Shown here in pieces: positions 33,432 through 45,805 of a stretch of 64,000 nucleotides of DNA. The stretch lies in contig NZ_LN831029.1 of assembly GCF_001457475.1 (NCBI RefSeq), positions 496,001-560,000 of the forward strand. The letters run 5' to 3'. The notes below the pieces were generated by a model. The model was not told the origin of the DNA. It saw only the letters and a program-made list of their open reading frames with translations, and searched no databases. How positions within the stretch are numbered: the stretch's first letter is position 1; the number at the start of each line of letters is the position of its first letter. The position numbers and the translations under genes were made by a program. The stretch comes from Achromobacter xylosoxidans. GTDB lineage: Bacteria; Pseudomonadota; Gammaproteobacteria; Burkholderiales; Burkholderiaceae_B.

Positions 33432-34763
33432 TCAGCGCGGCTCGCGCAGCAGGCGGTTGATGGCGTCCAGGTCGGACTCGCCCAGGATGCCGCTGGTGGC
33501 CTTCAGGCGCAGCCCCGACAGCACCGTGCTGTAGCGCGCCAGCGCCAGGTCGCGCTGGGTGGCATAGAGCTGCTGCTGGGCGTTGAGCACGTCCAGGTTG
33601 ATGCGCACGCCCACTTCGTAGCCCGTGCGGTTGGCCTCGACCGCGGCGCGGCTGGATTTCTCGCCCGCCTCCAGCGCCTGGATGCGCGCCAGGCCGCTGG
33701 TGACGCCGGTGTAGTACTGGCGCGCGGCCTGCACCGCCTGGCGCCGCGCCGCCTCGAAATCGTGGCGCGCCTTCTGTTCCAGCTGCACTTTTTCCGTGAC
33801 CTGCGAGGATACGCCACCCCCCGAATACAGCGGAATCGACAGCACCACGCCGATGGTGCTGTCGATCGGCTTGCCCGGCGCGGCGTTGCGCATCACCGCA
33901 TCGCTGGCGCTGCCGCTGGTGGCGCGCAGGTTCAGGGTGGGGTAGTGGCCGCTCCTGGCGATCTGGATTTCGCGTCCGGCGATGCGGGTCAGCAATTGCG
34001 CCCGCAGCACCTCCAGGCTGGAGGATTCGGCCTGGTTGCTCCAGTCCGCCACGCGAGCCGGCTGCGGCGCGGGCAATTGCACCCCGGGCGGCAGTTCGGC
34101 CAGCGCGCCAGGGGCCGTGCCGATGATCTTGGCCAGTTCCTCGCGGCGCACGTCCAGGTCGTTCTGCAGGCGCAGTTCCTGCGCCACCACCAGGTCGTAG
34201 CGCGCCTGCGCTTCGTAGGTGTCGGTGATGGTGGCGTTGCCCAGCTCGAAATTGCGCTTGGCCGACTCCAGCTGGCCGGCCACGGCGGCCTTCTCGGCCT
34301 CGGTCGCGGTCAGGGCGTCCTGGGCGTACAGCACGTTGAAATAGGCGTCGGCCACGCGCAGCAGCAGGTCCTGGTAGGCCTGCTGCAATTGCACTTCGAC
34401 GTCGGCGACGATGAGCTTGGACTGCTCGTAGTTCTGCCAGCGGCCCCAGTCGAACAGCGGCTGGGTCAGCGCCAGGTCCCAGACGCCGCGGCCGCCGCTG
34501 TAGGCCATGCTCAGGCCGCGGGTGCTGCGGGTTTCCTGGTAGGCGCCGCCGACGCCGGCCGAGACCTCGGGCAGCAGCAGGGCGCGCGCCTGCGGCTCTT
34601 TTTCGAGGCCGGCGCGGTAGCTGGCGCGCGCCGCGGCGTAGATCGGGTCATTGCCCAGGGCGGATTGCCATACCTGCAGCAGGTTCTGCGCGCACGCGGC
34701 AGACGGGCCGACACTTGCGGCGGAGGTAAAAACCAGTAAAGCCGTAAGCAATCGGACGCGCAT
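33432..34763 (-). CDS. TolC-type outer-membrane efflux protein
   Basis: 443 residues. A signal peptide (about 1-25, ending in 'ACAQN') is followed by two repeated halves of the outer-membrane-efflux domain: 'LLQVWQSALGNDPIYAAARASY', cited in part, then 'DLLLRVADAYFNVLYAQDAL', with the matching 'AARQYYTGVTSGLARIQALEAG' in the second half. This is the TolC family with the 'TVLSGLRLKATSGILGESDL'-type end. It forms the trimeric channel for type I secretion or drug-efflux systems. No inner-membrane partner is adjacent, so it likely serves several systems. A Pcm-like methyltransferase gene precedes it by about 100 bases, an arrangement common in Bordetella relatives. Confidence 0.92.
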   Translation of the reverse strand: MRVRLLTALLVFTSAASVGPSAACAQNLLQVWQSALGNDPIYAAARASYRAGLEKEPQARALLLPEVSAGVGGAYQETRSTRGLSMAYSGGRGVWDLALTQPLFDWGRWQNYEQSKLIVADVEVQLQQAYQDLLLRVADAYFNVLYAQDALTATEAEKAAVAGQLESAKRNFELGNATITDTYEAQARYDLVVAQELRLQNDLDVRREELAKIIGTAPGALAELPPGVQLPAPQPARVADWSNQAESSSLEVLRAQLLTRIAGREIQIARSGHYPTLNLRATSGSASDAVMRNAAPGKPIDSTIGVVLSIPLYSGGGVSSQVTEKVQLEQKARHDFEAARRQAVQAARQYYTGVTSGLARIQALEAGEKSSRAAVEANRTGYEVGVRINLDVLNAQQQLYATQRDLALARYSTVLSGLRLKATSGILGESDLDAINRLLREPR

Positions 34764-34861
34764 GATGTGTCAGGAGGAGGGGTGCTGCTCCAGGGAATCC
34801 GGGGCGGGGGCCCGTGGCGGGCCGGACCGGCGCGGCGGGGCCGCAAGGCCCCGCCAGGGAC

Positions 34862-35542
34862 TCAGAACTTGAACTGCGACACCGTGGCGCCGCGCAGGGG
34901 CTTGATGACCGTTTCGAACAGATTGACGGTCTCGAAGCTGGCGGCGGTGGTGCGGGTGATGCGACAGGCCGTCATGACCGGAGCCTGGCCGACGACGACG
35001 ACCAGGCGGCCGCCCACGCGCAGTTGGTACTTGAGCGCGTCTGGCACGACCGGCACGGAACCCGTCACCAGGATCGCGTCGTATTCGGTGGAACCCCAGC
35101 CGTTGCGGCCGTCGCCGGTCTCGACCTTGACGTTGGTGACGTTGTTCATCTGCAGGTTCTGCTGCGCGAACGTGACCAGGCGGCTGTCGATCTCGACCGA
35201 GGTGACCTGTTGCGCCAGGTAGCCCAGCAGCGCGGCCTGGTAGCCGGAGCCGGTGCCGATTTCCAGCACGCAGTCGGACTTGCTCAGTTGCAGGTCCTGG
35301 GCCAGGCGGGCTTCGACCTTGGGCGCGAGCATGGTCTGGCGGGTGTTGACCGCGTTGATTTCCAGCGGCAGTTCCAGGTCGGAAAACGCCAGGGCGCGCA
35401 GGGCCGGCGGAACGAACTGTTCGCGGCGCACATCGAACAGCGCCTGCAGCACGTTGGCGTCCAGGACGTCCCAGGGGCGGATCTGCTGTTCCACCATGTT
35501 GAAGCGGGCTTGTTCTACGTCGGGCAGGGTCGAAGCGTTCAT
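34862..35542 (-). CDS. Protein-L-isoaspartate O-methyltransferase family protein
   Basis: 226 residues from the ATG at 35540-35542; the upstream frame is discarded because it lacks a ribosome site. Class I methyltransferase fold with 'MVEQQIRPWDVLD' at the start, 'VLEIGTGSGYQAALLGYLA' (AdoMet motif I, about 85-103, cited in part) and 'DAILVTGSVPVVPDAL'. It is shorter and more divergent than classical Pcm and lacks the usual 'PG' of the post-I motif, so isoaspartate repair is likely but not certain. It is upstream of the tolC-like gene in the same direction. Confidence 0.85.
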   Translation of the reverse strand: MNASTLPDVEQARFNMVEQQIRPWDVLDANVLQALFDVRREQFVPPALRALAFSDLELPLEINAVNTRQTMLAPKVEARLAQDLQLSKSDCVLEIGTGSGYQAALLGYLAQQVTSVEIDSRLVTFAQQNLQMNNVTNVKVETGDGRNGWGSTEYDAILVTGSVPVVPDALKYQLRVGGRLVVVVGQAPVMTACRITRTTAASFETVNLFETVIKPLRGATVSQFKF

Positions 35543-35683
35543 GACGGTCAGAAAAAACAGAGGAATCAACTGACCATTGTACCGATTCGTAGCGTCCTGT
35601 GACGCCGCCGGGGCCGCGGCCTGGTTACAGACCGGGGAAACCGTCAGCCGGGGCGGCGCTTTCGGACGCAATGACGGCCGGTA

Positions 35684-36526
35684 TCACCACCAGGCGTGGA
35701 AGTGGTGCACCGGGCCATGGCCGGAACCGACCGACAGGCGCTCGGCGTGGCGGATGGCTTCGGTCAGGTAGGCCTTGGCGCGGCGCGCGGCCTCGGGCAC
35801 GTCCTCGACCTGGGGCAGCAGCGCGGCCAGGGCGGCCGACAGGGTGCAGCCGGTGCCATGGGTGTTGGCGGTCTCGATGCGGTGGCCGGGCAGCTCGATC
35901 ATGCGGTCGCCGTCGTGCAGCAGGTCGATGGTGTCGTTGCCGGGCAGGTGGCCGCCCTTGACCATGACCCAGCGCTGGCCCGAATGCGCCAGCTTGTTGC
36001 GCAGGCGTTCGGCCACCCGCCGCATTTCCTTGACCGTTTCCACCGGGCGCTCTTCCAGCAGCACGCCGGCCTCGGGCAGGTTGGGGGTGAGCAGCGTGGC
36101 CTGCGGCAGCAGCGCTTCGCGCATGGCGCCGACGGCGTCGCGTTCCAGCAGCAGGTCGCCGCTCTTGGCCACCATGACCGGGTCCAGCACCACATGCGCC
36201 GGGGTCCACTTGGCCAGCTTCTCGGCCACCACCTGGATCACCGGCTGCTGGCCCAGCATGCCGATCTTGACCGCGTCGATGCGCACGTCGGCGAACAGGG
36301 TGTCGATCTGCTGGCCGACGAAGGCCGGCGGCACCGGCGAGATGCCGCTGACGCCCTGGGTGTTCTGCGCGGTGAGCGCGGCGATGACGGCGCAGCCATA
36401 GGCGCCCAGGGCGCTCATGGCCTTGACGTCGGCCAGGATGCCGGCGCCGCCGGACGGGTCGACGCCGGCGATGGTCAGCGCGTTGGGGATCGGGCGGCCG
36501 TTGGCGGCCGGCTGGCGGCTGCTCAT
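35684..36526 (-). CDS. thiD: Hydroxymethylpyrimidine/phosphomethylpyrimidine kinase
   Basis: 280 residues of the ribokinase-like fold. Marks are '[20 protein letters not shown]' (about 16-35, cited in part), '[10 protein letters not shown]', '[10 protein letters not shown]', 'MVKGGHLPG' and the ATP-site '[15 protein letters not shown]'. It phosphorylates HMP to HMP-PP for thiamine synthesis. The ATG overlaps the thiG stop (ATGA). The tail '[14 protein letters not shown]' is longer and more His/Trp-rich than in E. coli ThiD, as is common in this group. Confidence 0.95.
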   Translation of the reverse strand: MSSRQPAANGRPIPNALTIAGVDPSGGAGILADVKAMSALGAYGCAVIAALTAQNTQGVSGISPVPPAFVGQQIDTLFADVRIDAVKIGMLGQQPVIQVVAEKLAKWTPAHVVLDPVMVAKSGDLLLERDAVGAMREALLPQATLLTPNLPEAGVLLEERPVETVKEMRRVAERLRNKLAHSGQRWVMVKGGHLPGNDTIDLLHDGDRMIELPGHRIETANTHGTGCTLSAALAALLPQVEDVPEAARRAKAYLTEAIRHAERLSVGSGHGPVHHFHAWW

Positions 36527-37332
36527 TTGGCGGCGCCGGGCGCGGCGGTGATCAGGCCCTCGGTGGGCGAGCTGGGCGCGCCGCTGTAGAGCTTTTTCGG
36601 CATGCGGCCGGCCAGGAAGGCCTCGCGGCCGGACTCGACGCCCTTCTTCATGGCGCTGGCCATCAGCACCGGGTCGCGCGCGGCGGCGATGGCGGTGTTC
36701 ATCAGCACGGCGTCGCAACCCAGTTCCATGGCGATGGCGGCGTCCGAGGCGGTGCCCACGCCCGCGTCCACCACCACCGGCACGCGCGCCTGGTCGATGA
36801 TCAGGCGCAGGTTCCAGGGATTCAGGATGCCCATGCCGGAGCCGATCAGCGAGGCCAGCGGCATCACGGCCACGGCGCCCATGTCTTCGAGCATGCGGCA
36901 CTGGATGGGATCGTCGGTGCAATAGACCATGACCTGGAAGCCTTCGTCGACCAGGGTCTTGGTGGCCTTCAGGGTCTCGGGCATGTTGGGGAACAGCGTG
37001 TGCGGGTCGCCCAGCACTTCCAGCTTGACCAGGGCGTGGCCGTCCAGCAGTTCGCGCGCCAGGCGCAGCGTGCGCACGGCGTCGTCGGCCGAGTAGCAGC
37101 CGGCGGTGTTGGGCAGCAGCGTGAACCTGGACATCGGCACGTAGTCGAGCAGGTTGGGCTCGCCCGGGTTCTGGCCGATGTTGGTGCGGCGGATGGCGAC
37201 CGTGACGATCTCGGTGCCGCTGGCGTCCAGCGCCGCGCGGGTCTGTTCGAAATCCTTGTACTTGCCGGTGCCGACGAGCAGGCGCGACGAATAGGCGCGG
37301 CCGGCGATGGTGAGAGTGTCTTGAGTGGTCAT
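36523..37332 (-). CDS. thiG: Thiazole synthase
   Basis: 269 residues, TIM-barrel ThiG with the opening '[22 protein letters not shown]', cited in part. The Lys forming the imine with deoxyxylulose phosphate is in '[11 protein letters not shown]' (about 94-104), and '[21 protein letters not shown]' (about 180-200, cited in part) binds phosphate. It makes the thiazole ring using ThiS thiocarboxylate. thiS, which often precedes thiG, is not found in the 247 bases upstream. Those bases hold instead a 16-base palindrome. thiG is the first gene of this thiG-thiD unit. Confidence 0.95.
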   Translation of the reverse strand: MTTQDTLTIAGRAYSSRLLVGTGKYKDFEQTRAALDASGTEIVTVAIRRTNIGQNPGEPNLLDYVPMSRFTLLPNTAGCYSADDAVRTLRLARELLDGHALVKLEVLGDPHTLFPNMPETLKATKTLVDEGFQVMVYCTDDPIQCRMLEDMGAVAVMPLASLIGSGMGILNPWNLRLIIDQARVPVVVDAGVGTASDAAIAMELGCDAVLMNTAIAAARDPVLMASAMKKGVESGREAFLAGRMPKKLYSGAPSSPTEGLITAAPGAAK

Positions 37333-37393
37333 GGCGGTGCTTCAAAGAGCGGGCGCGCGCAGCGGGACCCGCGGGGGCTGGCTGATCATCGGG

Positions 37394-37409
37394 GATCAAC
37401 GGGTTGATC
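37394..37409. promoter_or_regulatory. Palindrome upstream of thiG
   Basis: GATCAAC-GG-GTTGATC (37394-37409) is a perfect dyad lying 62 bases before the thiG ATG and 13 bases downstream of a TATGAT -10-like box (minus strand, 37422-37427). It has the position of a repressor operator. There is no TPP riboswitch. Confidence 0.45.
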
Positions 37410-37579
37410 ACGGTTAGGCGAATCATAAAGCACGGCGCGGCGCGGCTGCGACCAAGGCCACGCTGGCGCGTTCCACAAATCGCGCTTGCCGCGCACGATG
37501 GGCGGGCGCGAATGACCGGGTCGCGGACAGGGGTATGCCGCCGGCCCCGCGCCGGGCGGGGGCTTTCGAGCCGCCGGCC

Positions 37580-38488
37580 CTAGCGCGCCCGCAGGCCGTC
37601 CAGGTCCGCGCACAACTGCTCGGCCGCGTCGATCAGGCGCGGGCCGGGGCGGTACAGCGCGTCGGCGTCGATGCCGTAGACGTGGCCGGCCAGCGCCGCC
37701 GGCAGGCCCATGGCGCGCCAGGCCGCCAGGTTGCGGGCGGTGTCCGCGGGCGCGGAGACGCCGGCCAGCACCGCGTCGGGCCGCGCCGCCAACACGCTTT
37801 CCAGGCCGACCTGCGGGGCCACGACCGGCGCCTGCTCGAAGACGTTGACGCCGCCGCACAGCCGCAGCGCGTCGCTGACGATGCTGGCGTGGTTCAGGGT
37901 GTAGATCGGGTCCAGGCCCGCCTGCACGAAGACGCGCACCGGCGCGCGGCCGGCGTAGCGCGCGGCCAGCGCGTCGAGCCGCGCGCGCAGGGCCTGGGCG
38001 GCGGGCGCCGCCCGCGCCTCGGTGCCGAACAGCACGCCCAGGCGTTCGACCGCGTCGGGGATGGCCGCCAGCGTCTGCGGGTCGCTGTAGTAGAGCGGCA
38101 CGCCCAGCTTGTCCATCACGCGCGCCAGCGGCGCGGCGGCCGATGGTTGCCAGGCGATGACCAGGTCGGGACGGGCGGCGGCCACGCGCTCGGGATCGGG
38201 CTGGGTGCCGTCGCCGATGACCGGCAGGGCGCGAGCCGCGGGCGGATAGTCGCTGCCCCGGATGGTGGCGACCAGGTAGGCGCCGGCGCCGGCCGCGTAG
38301 ACCAGCTCGGTGGCGTGCGGCGCGAGGGTCACCGCACGCCGCGCCGGGGCCGCCAGGGTCAGGTCGCGGCCGCGATCGTCGCGCGCGTGGATCGCCGCAG
38401 TGGGGCCGGCAGGGGTGTCGGCCGCCGCCGGACCGGGGCCGGACAGCAGCCCCAGGACGGCGAACGGAAGGGCGCGGACGAAGGTCAT
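37580..38488 (-). CDS. btuF: Cobalamin ABC transporter binding protein (BtuF-like)
   Basis: 302 residues. Signal peptide 1-23 ('AVLGLLSGPGPAAADT'), then two-lobed class III binding protein: 'RRAVTLAPHATELVYAAGAG' (about 49-68, cited in part), 'DGTQPDPERVAAARPDLVIAW' with the 'G-PDLVI' turn, and 'GLDPIYTLNH'. These match BtuF and related corrinoid/haem binding proteins. Its place about 55 bases after the riboswitch-controlled TonB receptor argues for vitamin B12. No btuC or btuD is in this window. Confidence 0.85.
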   Translation of the reverse strand: MTFVRALPFAVLGLLSGPGPAAADTPAGPTAAIHARDDRGRDLTLAAPARRAVTLAPHATELVYAAGAGAYLVATIRGSDYPPAARALPVIGDGTQPDPERVAAARPDLVIAWQPSAAAPLARVMDKLGVPLYYSDPQTLAAIPDAVERLGVLFGTEARAAPAAQALRARLDALAARYAGRAPVRVFVQAGLDPIYTLNHASIVSDALRLCGGVNVFEQAPVVAPQVGLESVLAARPDAVLAGVSAPADTARNLAAWRAMGLPAALAGHVYGIDADALYRPGPRLIDAAEQLCADLDGLRAR

Positions 38489-38542
38489 GCGAGGGATCGA
38501 TACGGTCGGCGTGGAACAACGCCGACTATATCGGATCGCCGC

Positions 38543-40579
38543 TCAGTAGCGCAGCGTGAGGGAGGCGTAGAAGTTGCGGCCGGGCGCGGGGTACAGGTTG
38601 TACGGACCCGTTTCGCCCATGCTGCCGCTGCGGATGCCGTAGGTGGCGTACTTGCGGTCCAGGATGTTGTTCACGCCCACCGCGCCTTCGATATTGCGGG
38701 TGAATTTGTACGCGACCTTGGTGTTGAACAGCACGTAGGCGTCCAGCTGTTTGTCGAACTCGTTGGCCTGGTCGTTGTCCAGGCGCGACTTGCCGACGTA
38801 TTGCGCGGCCACGTTCCACAGGAACGCATCGGTGGGACGCCAGGTCACGCCGGCATTGGCCAGCCACTTCGGCGCCATCGGCACGGTCTTGCCGGCCAGG
38901 TCGACGCCGTTGTAGGTGCCCGAGCGGAATTGCGCCTCCATCCAGGTCACGTTGGCGTCCAGCGTCACGCCGCGGACGATTTCGTGATGGCCTTCCAGTT
39001 CGATGCCCTGGCGCCGGGTCGGGTCCAGGTTGACGTTGGCGCCGAACATGTCGGCCAGCGGGTTGTACTGGATTTCGTTGGTCAGGTCATAGCGGAACCA
39101 CGACAGGCGGGCGCTGCTGCGCTCCGATTGCCAGGTCACGCCCAGTTCCTTGTCGGTGGAGGTCTGCGGCGCCAGCGGGTTCTGCACCCACAGCAATTCG
39201 TCGCTGTTGGCCAGGCGGAAGCTGCGGCCGACCTTGCCGTACACGCCGAAGCCGTCGCTCAGATCCTGGCGCACGCCCAACTGCCAGGCAGTCAGGTGGT
39301 GGCCGCTGTCCGAGGGGTTGCCGCCCGAGCCGGCCAGGATTTCCAGCTTGTCCGAGGCATACTGGCGCCGCACGCCCATGGTGACGTTGGTGCTCTCGGT
39401 GGCGCGGATCTGGCCTTCGGCGAACAGTCCGTACTGATGCTGGCGCGACTGCATCCTGGATTGGATCGGGTCGTAGTACGCGTCCTGCGTGACCGTGGTC
39501 CGGGACTCCAGCGCGTCGGCGCCGAAGACGACGCTGTGGCCGCCGCTGATCGGCAGGCGGTAGCGCAGGCTGGCGCTGTTTTCCACCAGCTTCTGGTCGC
39601 GCAGCGTGTCGCCGCCGCTGTCGAACATGCTCGGCGAGGCATAGGTCAGGCCGTGCAGCTTTTTGTTGCGGCTGGCCAGGTCGGCGTAGAGTGTGCCGAC
39701 GCCCAGCGCCTGTTCGAGTTGCAGACCGATGGTGGTGGACGTGGACTTGATGAAGTCGGCGTCGTTCTTGGAGCCGCGGCGGTCGTCCTGGTACTGGTTC
39801 AGGCCGGTGAGCGGATTGATCTGGCGCGGGCCGGGCAGTTCCAGGCGCTGCGTGGTGGTGTTGCCGTACAGGCGGATCGAACCGTCGGCATGGCGGAAGG
39901 TGATGCCGCCGCCGCCGCCCTCGCGGGTTTCGGCGTTGTTGTCGCGGTAGCCATCGCTGTGCAGCGACTGCATGTAGGCGTCGACGCCGACCTTCTGGTT
40001 GTTCAGGGCCACGGCGGCGTCGTACTGGCGCAGGCCGTAGCTGCCGAAGGTGGCGGTGGCGCGAGCCGTGACCGGCTCCTTGGCGAAGTCCTTGCGGGTG
40101 ATGATGTTGATCACGCCGCCGGTGGTGCCGCCGCCGTATTGCACCGAACCGCTGCCGCGCACGATCTCGACGCGCTCGACCTGGTCCAGCGGCACCACGC
40201 CCAGGTTGGGGGCGGACAGGTCGTTGGGGTTCTGCTTGACGCCGTCGATCATGATCAGCGTGTTGCTGGCGCCGGTCACGCCGAAGCCGCGCAGGTCGAC
40301 CATGGCGCCGTCCGCCGAGCCGGAGCTGTTGATCAGGTGGATGCCGGCCTGCGTCGACAGCAGGTCCTGCATGGTGCGGGCGCTGCTGGCGGCGATGTCT
40401 TCGGCGGTGATGACGGAGATCGACACCGGCAAGGTGCGGCCGTCGCTGGGCACGCGCTGGGCGGTGACGGTGACGGTGTCGAGTTCGGGAGCGGGGGTGG
40501 CGGCTTGCTGGGCGGCCGACAGGGCCGGGGCGGAGCAGAGCAGGGCGCCGGCGTAGCGCCGGATGGAGCGGGATTTCAT
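38543..40579 (-). CDS. btuB: TonB-dependent outer-membrane receptor, BtuB-like
   Basis: 678 residues. A signal peptide (1-23) is followed by the TonB-box-like 'LDTVTVTAQR', the plug domain (about 50-155, with 'MVDLRGFGVTGASNTLIMIDG' and 'VERVEIVRGSGSVQYGGG', both cited in part) and a barrel ending in 'SLTLRY' with the terminal aromatic. Its size, and above all the cobalamin riboswitch directly upstream and a BtuF-like gene downstream, make B12 uptake the likely role. Sequence alone does not exclude another corrinoid. Expression should fall when cobalamin is plentiful. Confidence 0.9.
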   Translation of the reverse strand: MKSRSIRRYAGALLCSAPALSAAQQAATPAPELDTVTVTAQRVPSDGRTLPVSISVITAEDIAASSARTMQDLLSTQAGIHLINSSGSADGAMVDLRGFGVTGASNTLIMIDGVKQNPNDLSAPNLGVVPLDQVERVEIVRGSGSVQYGGGTTGGVINIITRKDFAKEPVTARATATFGSYGLRQYDAAVALNNQKVGVDAYMQSLHSDGYRDNNAETREGGGGGITFRHADGSIRLYGNTTTQRLELPGPRQINPLTGLNQYQDDRRGSKNDADFIKSTSTTIGLQLEQALGVGTLYADLASRNKKLHGLTYASPSMFDSGGDTLRDQKLVENSASLRYRLPISGGHSVVFGADALESRTTVTQDAYYDPIQSRMQSRQHQYGLFAEGQIRATESTNVTMGVRRQYASDKLEILAGSGGNPSDSGHHLTAWQLGVRQDLSDGFGVYGKVGRSFRLANSDELLWVQNPLAPQTSTDKELGVTWQSERSSARLSWFRYDLTNEIQYNPLADMFGANVNLDPTRRQGIELEGHHEIVRGVTLDANVTWMEAQFRSGTYNGVDLAGKTVPMAPKWLANAGVTWRPTDAFLWNVAAQYVGKSRLDNDQANEFDKQLDAYVLFNTKVAYKFTRNIEGAVGVNNILDRKYATYGIRSGSMGETGPYNLYPAPGRNFYASLTLRY

Positions 40580-40689
40580 CTACAAGACCTCGATGCGACC
40601 CGCGACCCCGCAGGTCAATCACGATGGGGAGGATGCCCGGGGCCACGCCGCGTCCCTGGGGAGCGGGCGCCGGACGGGTGTCCTGGCGA

Positions 40690-40850
40690 TCGAACTGGCC
40701 GGTATCGGGCTGCCATGGGCGCATCGCGCGCATGGGGACCGTTGCGGGGGCAGCACAGGCTGGATGCCCCGGCCGGCCAGCCTCGTGGGCGGCGCGGTGG
40801 GCGTCTTCCTGTTTCCCGTTTACCTTTCGCACGCGGACCGGCAAGTGTTG
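40690..40850 (-). ncRNA. Cobalamin riboswitch controlling btuB
   Basis: Read on the minus strand, the order of conserved elements is that of the B12 aptamer. A GGTCC-type 5' arm (about 40830-40842) and 'AAACGGGAAACAGG' (GGGAA element, about 40810-40823) come first. Next are the core CTGCCCCCGCAACGGT at 40738-40753 and the B12 box 'GCAGCCCGATACCGGCC' at 40697-40713. It ends about 110 bases before the btuB ATG, within the 449-base gap to metH. Ligand binding would close the ribosome site or a terminator. I see no clear U-tract, so translational control is more likely. The ends are approximate. Confidence 0.9.
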
Positions 40851-41028
40851 CGTTCTTGCCTGTCCCGATGCGCCGAAAGCACCGGTTCGGGGCCGAAACT
40901 GTATCACCGGAGGGCGAGACAGGGCCCGTTTTGTTACGATCAGGGGTTGATTTTTAGGCCTTTATCGCTTTTTAGCGACATTTGCCCGGCCGCCTTCGTT
41001 GCCCAACCTCCTCCTTTCGGACCTGAAC

Positions 41029-44802
<3,774 letters not shown>

Positions 44803-44854
44803 GGCGGGTTTCGCCGCCGCGCCGGGCCCGCGCCCGGCATCTCAGCGCCACCCC

Positions 44855-44895
44855 AGCGCCGCCCCGGCTCGTCCGGCGCGGCGCTTTGTTTTATT
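44855..44895 (+). terminator. metH terminator
   Basis: AGCGCCGC (44855-44862) pairs with GCGGCGCT (44878-44885) around a loop that can itself pair (CCGG/CCGG), followed by TTGTTTTATT. It lies 52 bases after the metH stop. Confidence 0.75.
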
Positions 44896-44899
44896 CGGA

Positions 44900-44971
44900 C
44901 GGTTTACCAAATGGATAGTGGTAAACCATGATGTGCCAAATTGGTAAACCACATAATATTTGGTCCAACCA
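44900..44971. promoter_or_regulatory. Cluster of four FadR-type operator sites upstream of the sugar-acid regulator
   Basis: Four near-identical GGT-Nx-ACC sites lie in 72 bases: GGTTTACC at 44901-44908, GGTAAACC at 44920-44927 and 44943-44950 (each within TGGTAAACCA), and GGTCCAACC at 44962-44970. Centres are about 19, 23 and 20 bases apart, i.e. near two helical turns. The last ends 12 bases before the ATG. FadR/UxuR-type FCD regulators bind TGGT-N-ACCA dyads, so this is likely the binding array of the gene that follows. Confidence 0.75.
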
Positions 44972-44982
44972 CTTTCAACGCC

Positions 44983-45711
44983 ATGACACTACAACTGATC
45001 CCCAAGCCCGAGGAACCCGCCAGCAAGCCGGTGGCCGACCGCGCCTACCTGCGGCTGGCCGCGCAGATCCAGGCCCTGGTCGCGCAGGGCGAGTTCGCGG
45101 TGGGCAAGCGCCTGCCGGCCGAGCGCGCGCTGGCCGAGCGCTTCGACGTCAGCCGCACCTCGCTGCGCGAGGCCATCATCGCGCTGGAACTGCAGGGCGT
45201 GGTGGAAGTGCGCGGCGGCTCGGGCATCTATGTCTGTGAACCGCGTCCGGGCGTGGCGCGGCTGCCGGCCGCGCAGGAGCCGGGCGCGGGGCCGTTCGAA
45301 CTGCTGCGCGCGCGCTGCCTGGTCGAATCGGAAATCGCCGCGCTGGCGGCCAGCACCCGCAACGATGCCGACCTGGATCGCATCTTCGAGGCGCTGACCA
45401 CCATGCGCGAGCAGATGATGCACAAGGAAGAAAACCAGGAGGCCGACCGCCGTTTCCACCTGTACATCGCGCAGTCCACCGGCAACAGCGTGCTGCTGGG
45501 CACGGTGACGGCGATGTGGGACCAGGCGCAAGGCCCCATCTGGGAAAAGATCGAACAGCATTTCCACACGCAGGAATTGCGCCAGGCCTCGCAGGAAGAT
45601 CACCAGCGCATCTTCAGCGCGCTGGTGGCGCGCGATGCGGATGGGGCGCGGCAGGCGATGCGCAATCACCTCGAACGCGTGATCGGCGAGTTCGCGCAGG
45701 GGTGGCGGTGA
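44983..45711 (+). CDS. FadR-type GntR regulator of the sugar-acid operon
   Basis: 242 residues from the ATG at 44983, right after four operator-like dyads. Winged helix at about 15-90 ('LPAERALAERFDVSRTSLREAI', cited in part as 'FDVSRTSLREAI', and 'VEVRGGSGIYV'). A helical FCD domain runs at about 105-225, with the metal/ligand residues in 'DRRFHLYIAQSTGN' and 'DHQRIFSAL'. This is the UxuR/ExuR/LgoR-like subgroup that senses hexuronates or aldonates. It leads the operon, so autoregulation by the upstream array and control of the genes that follow are likely. Confidence 0.88.
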   Translation: MTLQLIPKPEEPASKPVADRAYLRLAAQIQALVAQGEFAVGKRLPAERALAERFDVSRTSLREAIIALELQGVVEVRGGSGIYVCEPRPGVARLPAAQEPGAGPFELLRARCLVESEIAALAASTRNDADLDRIFEALTTMREQMMHKEENQEADRRFHLYIAQSTGNSVLLGTVTAMWDQAQGPIWEKIEQHFHTQELRQASQEDHQRIFSALVARDADGARQAMRNHLERVIGEFAQGWR

Positions 45712-45805
45712 ACAGGCTTTAAGGCAGGACCGGCAGGCGGCCCCCGGCTGAGCGCGGAAGATACCGCGCCCCGGAACCGGGCGACACACATCAGGAGACA
45801 ACAGG

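Noticed and set aside
37333..37579. TPP riboswitch upstream of thiG
   Set aside because: I looked on the minus strand for the CTGAGA and ACCTGATC-type elements and found neither.
37535..40957. 1140-codon plus-strand frame across btuF and btuB
   Set aside because: Antisense to two recognised genes and to the riboswitch; repetitive composition only.
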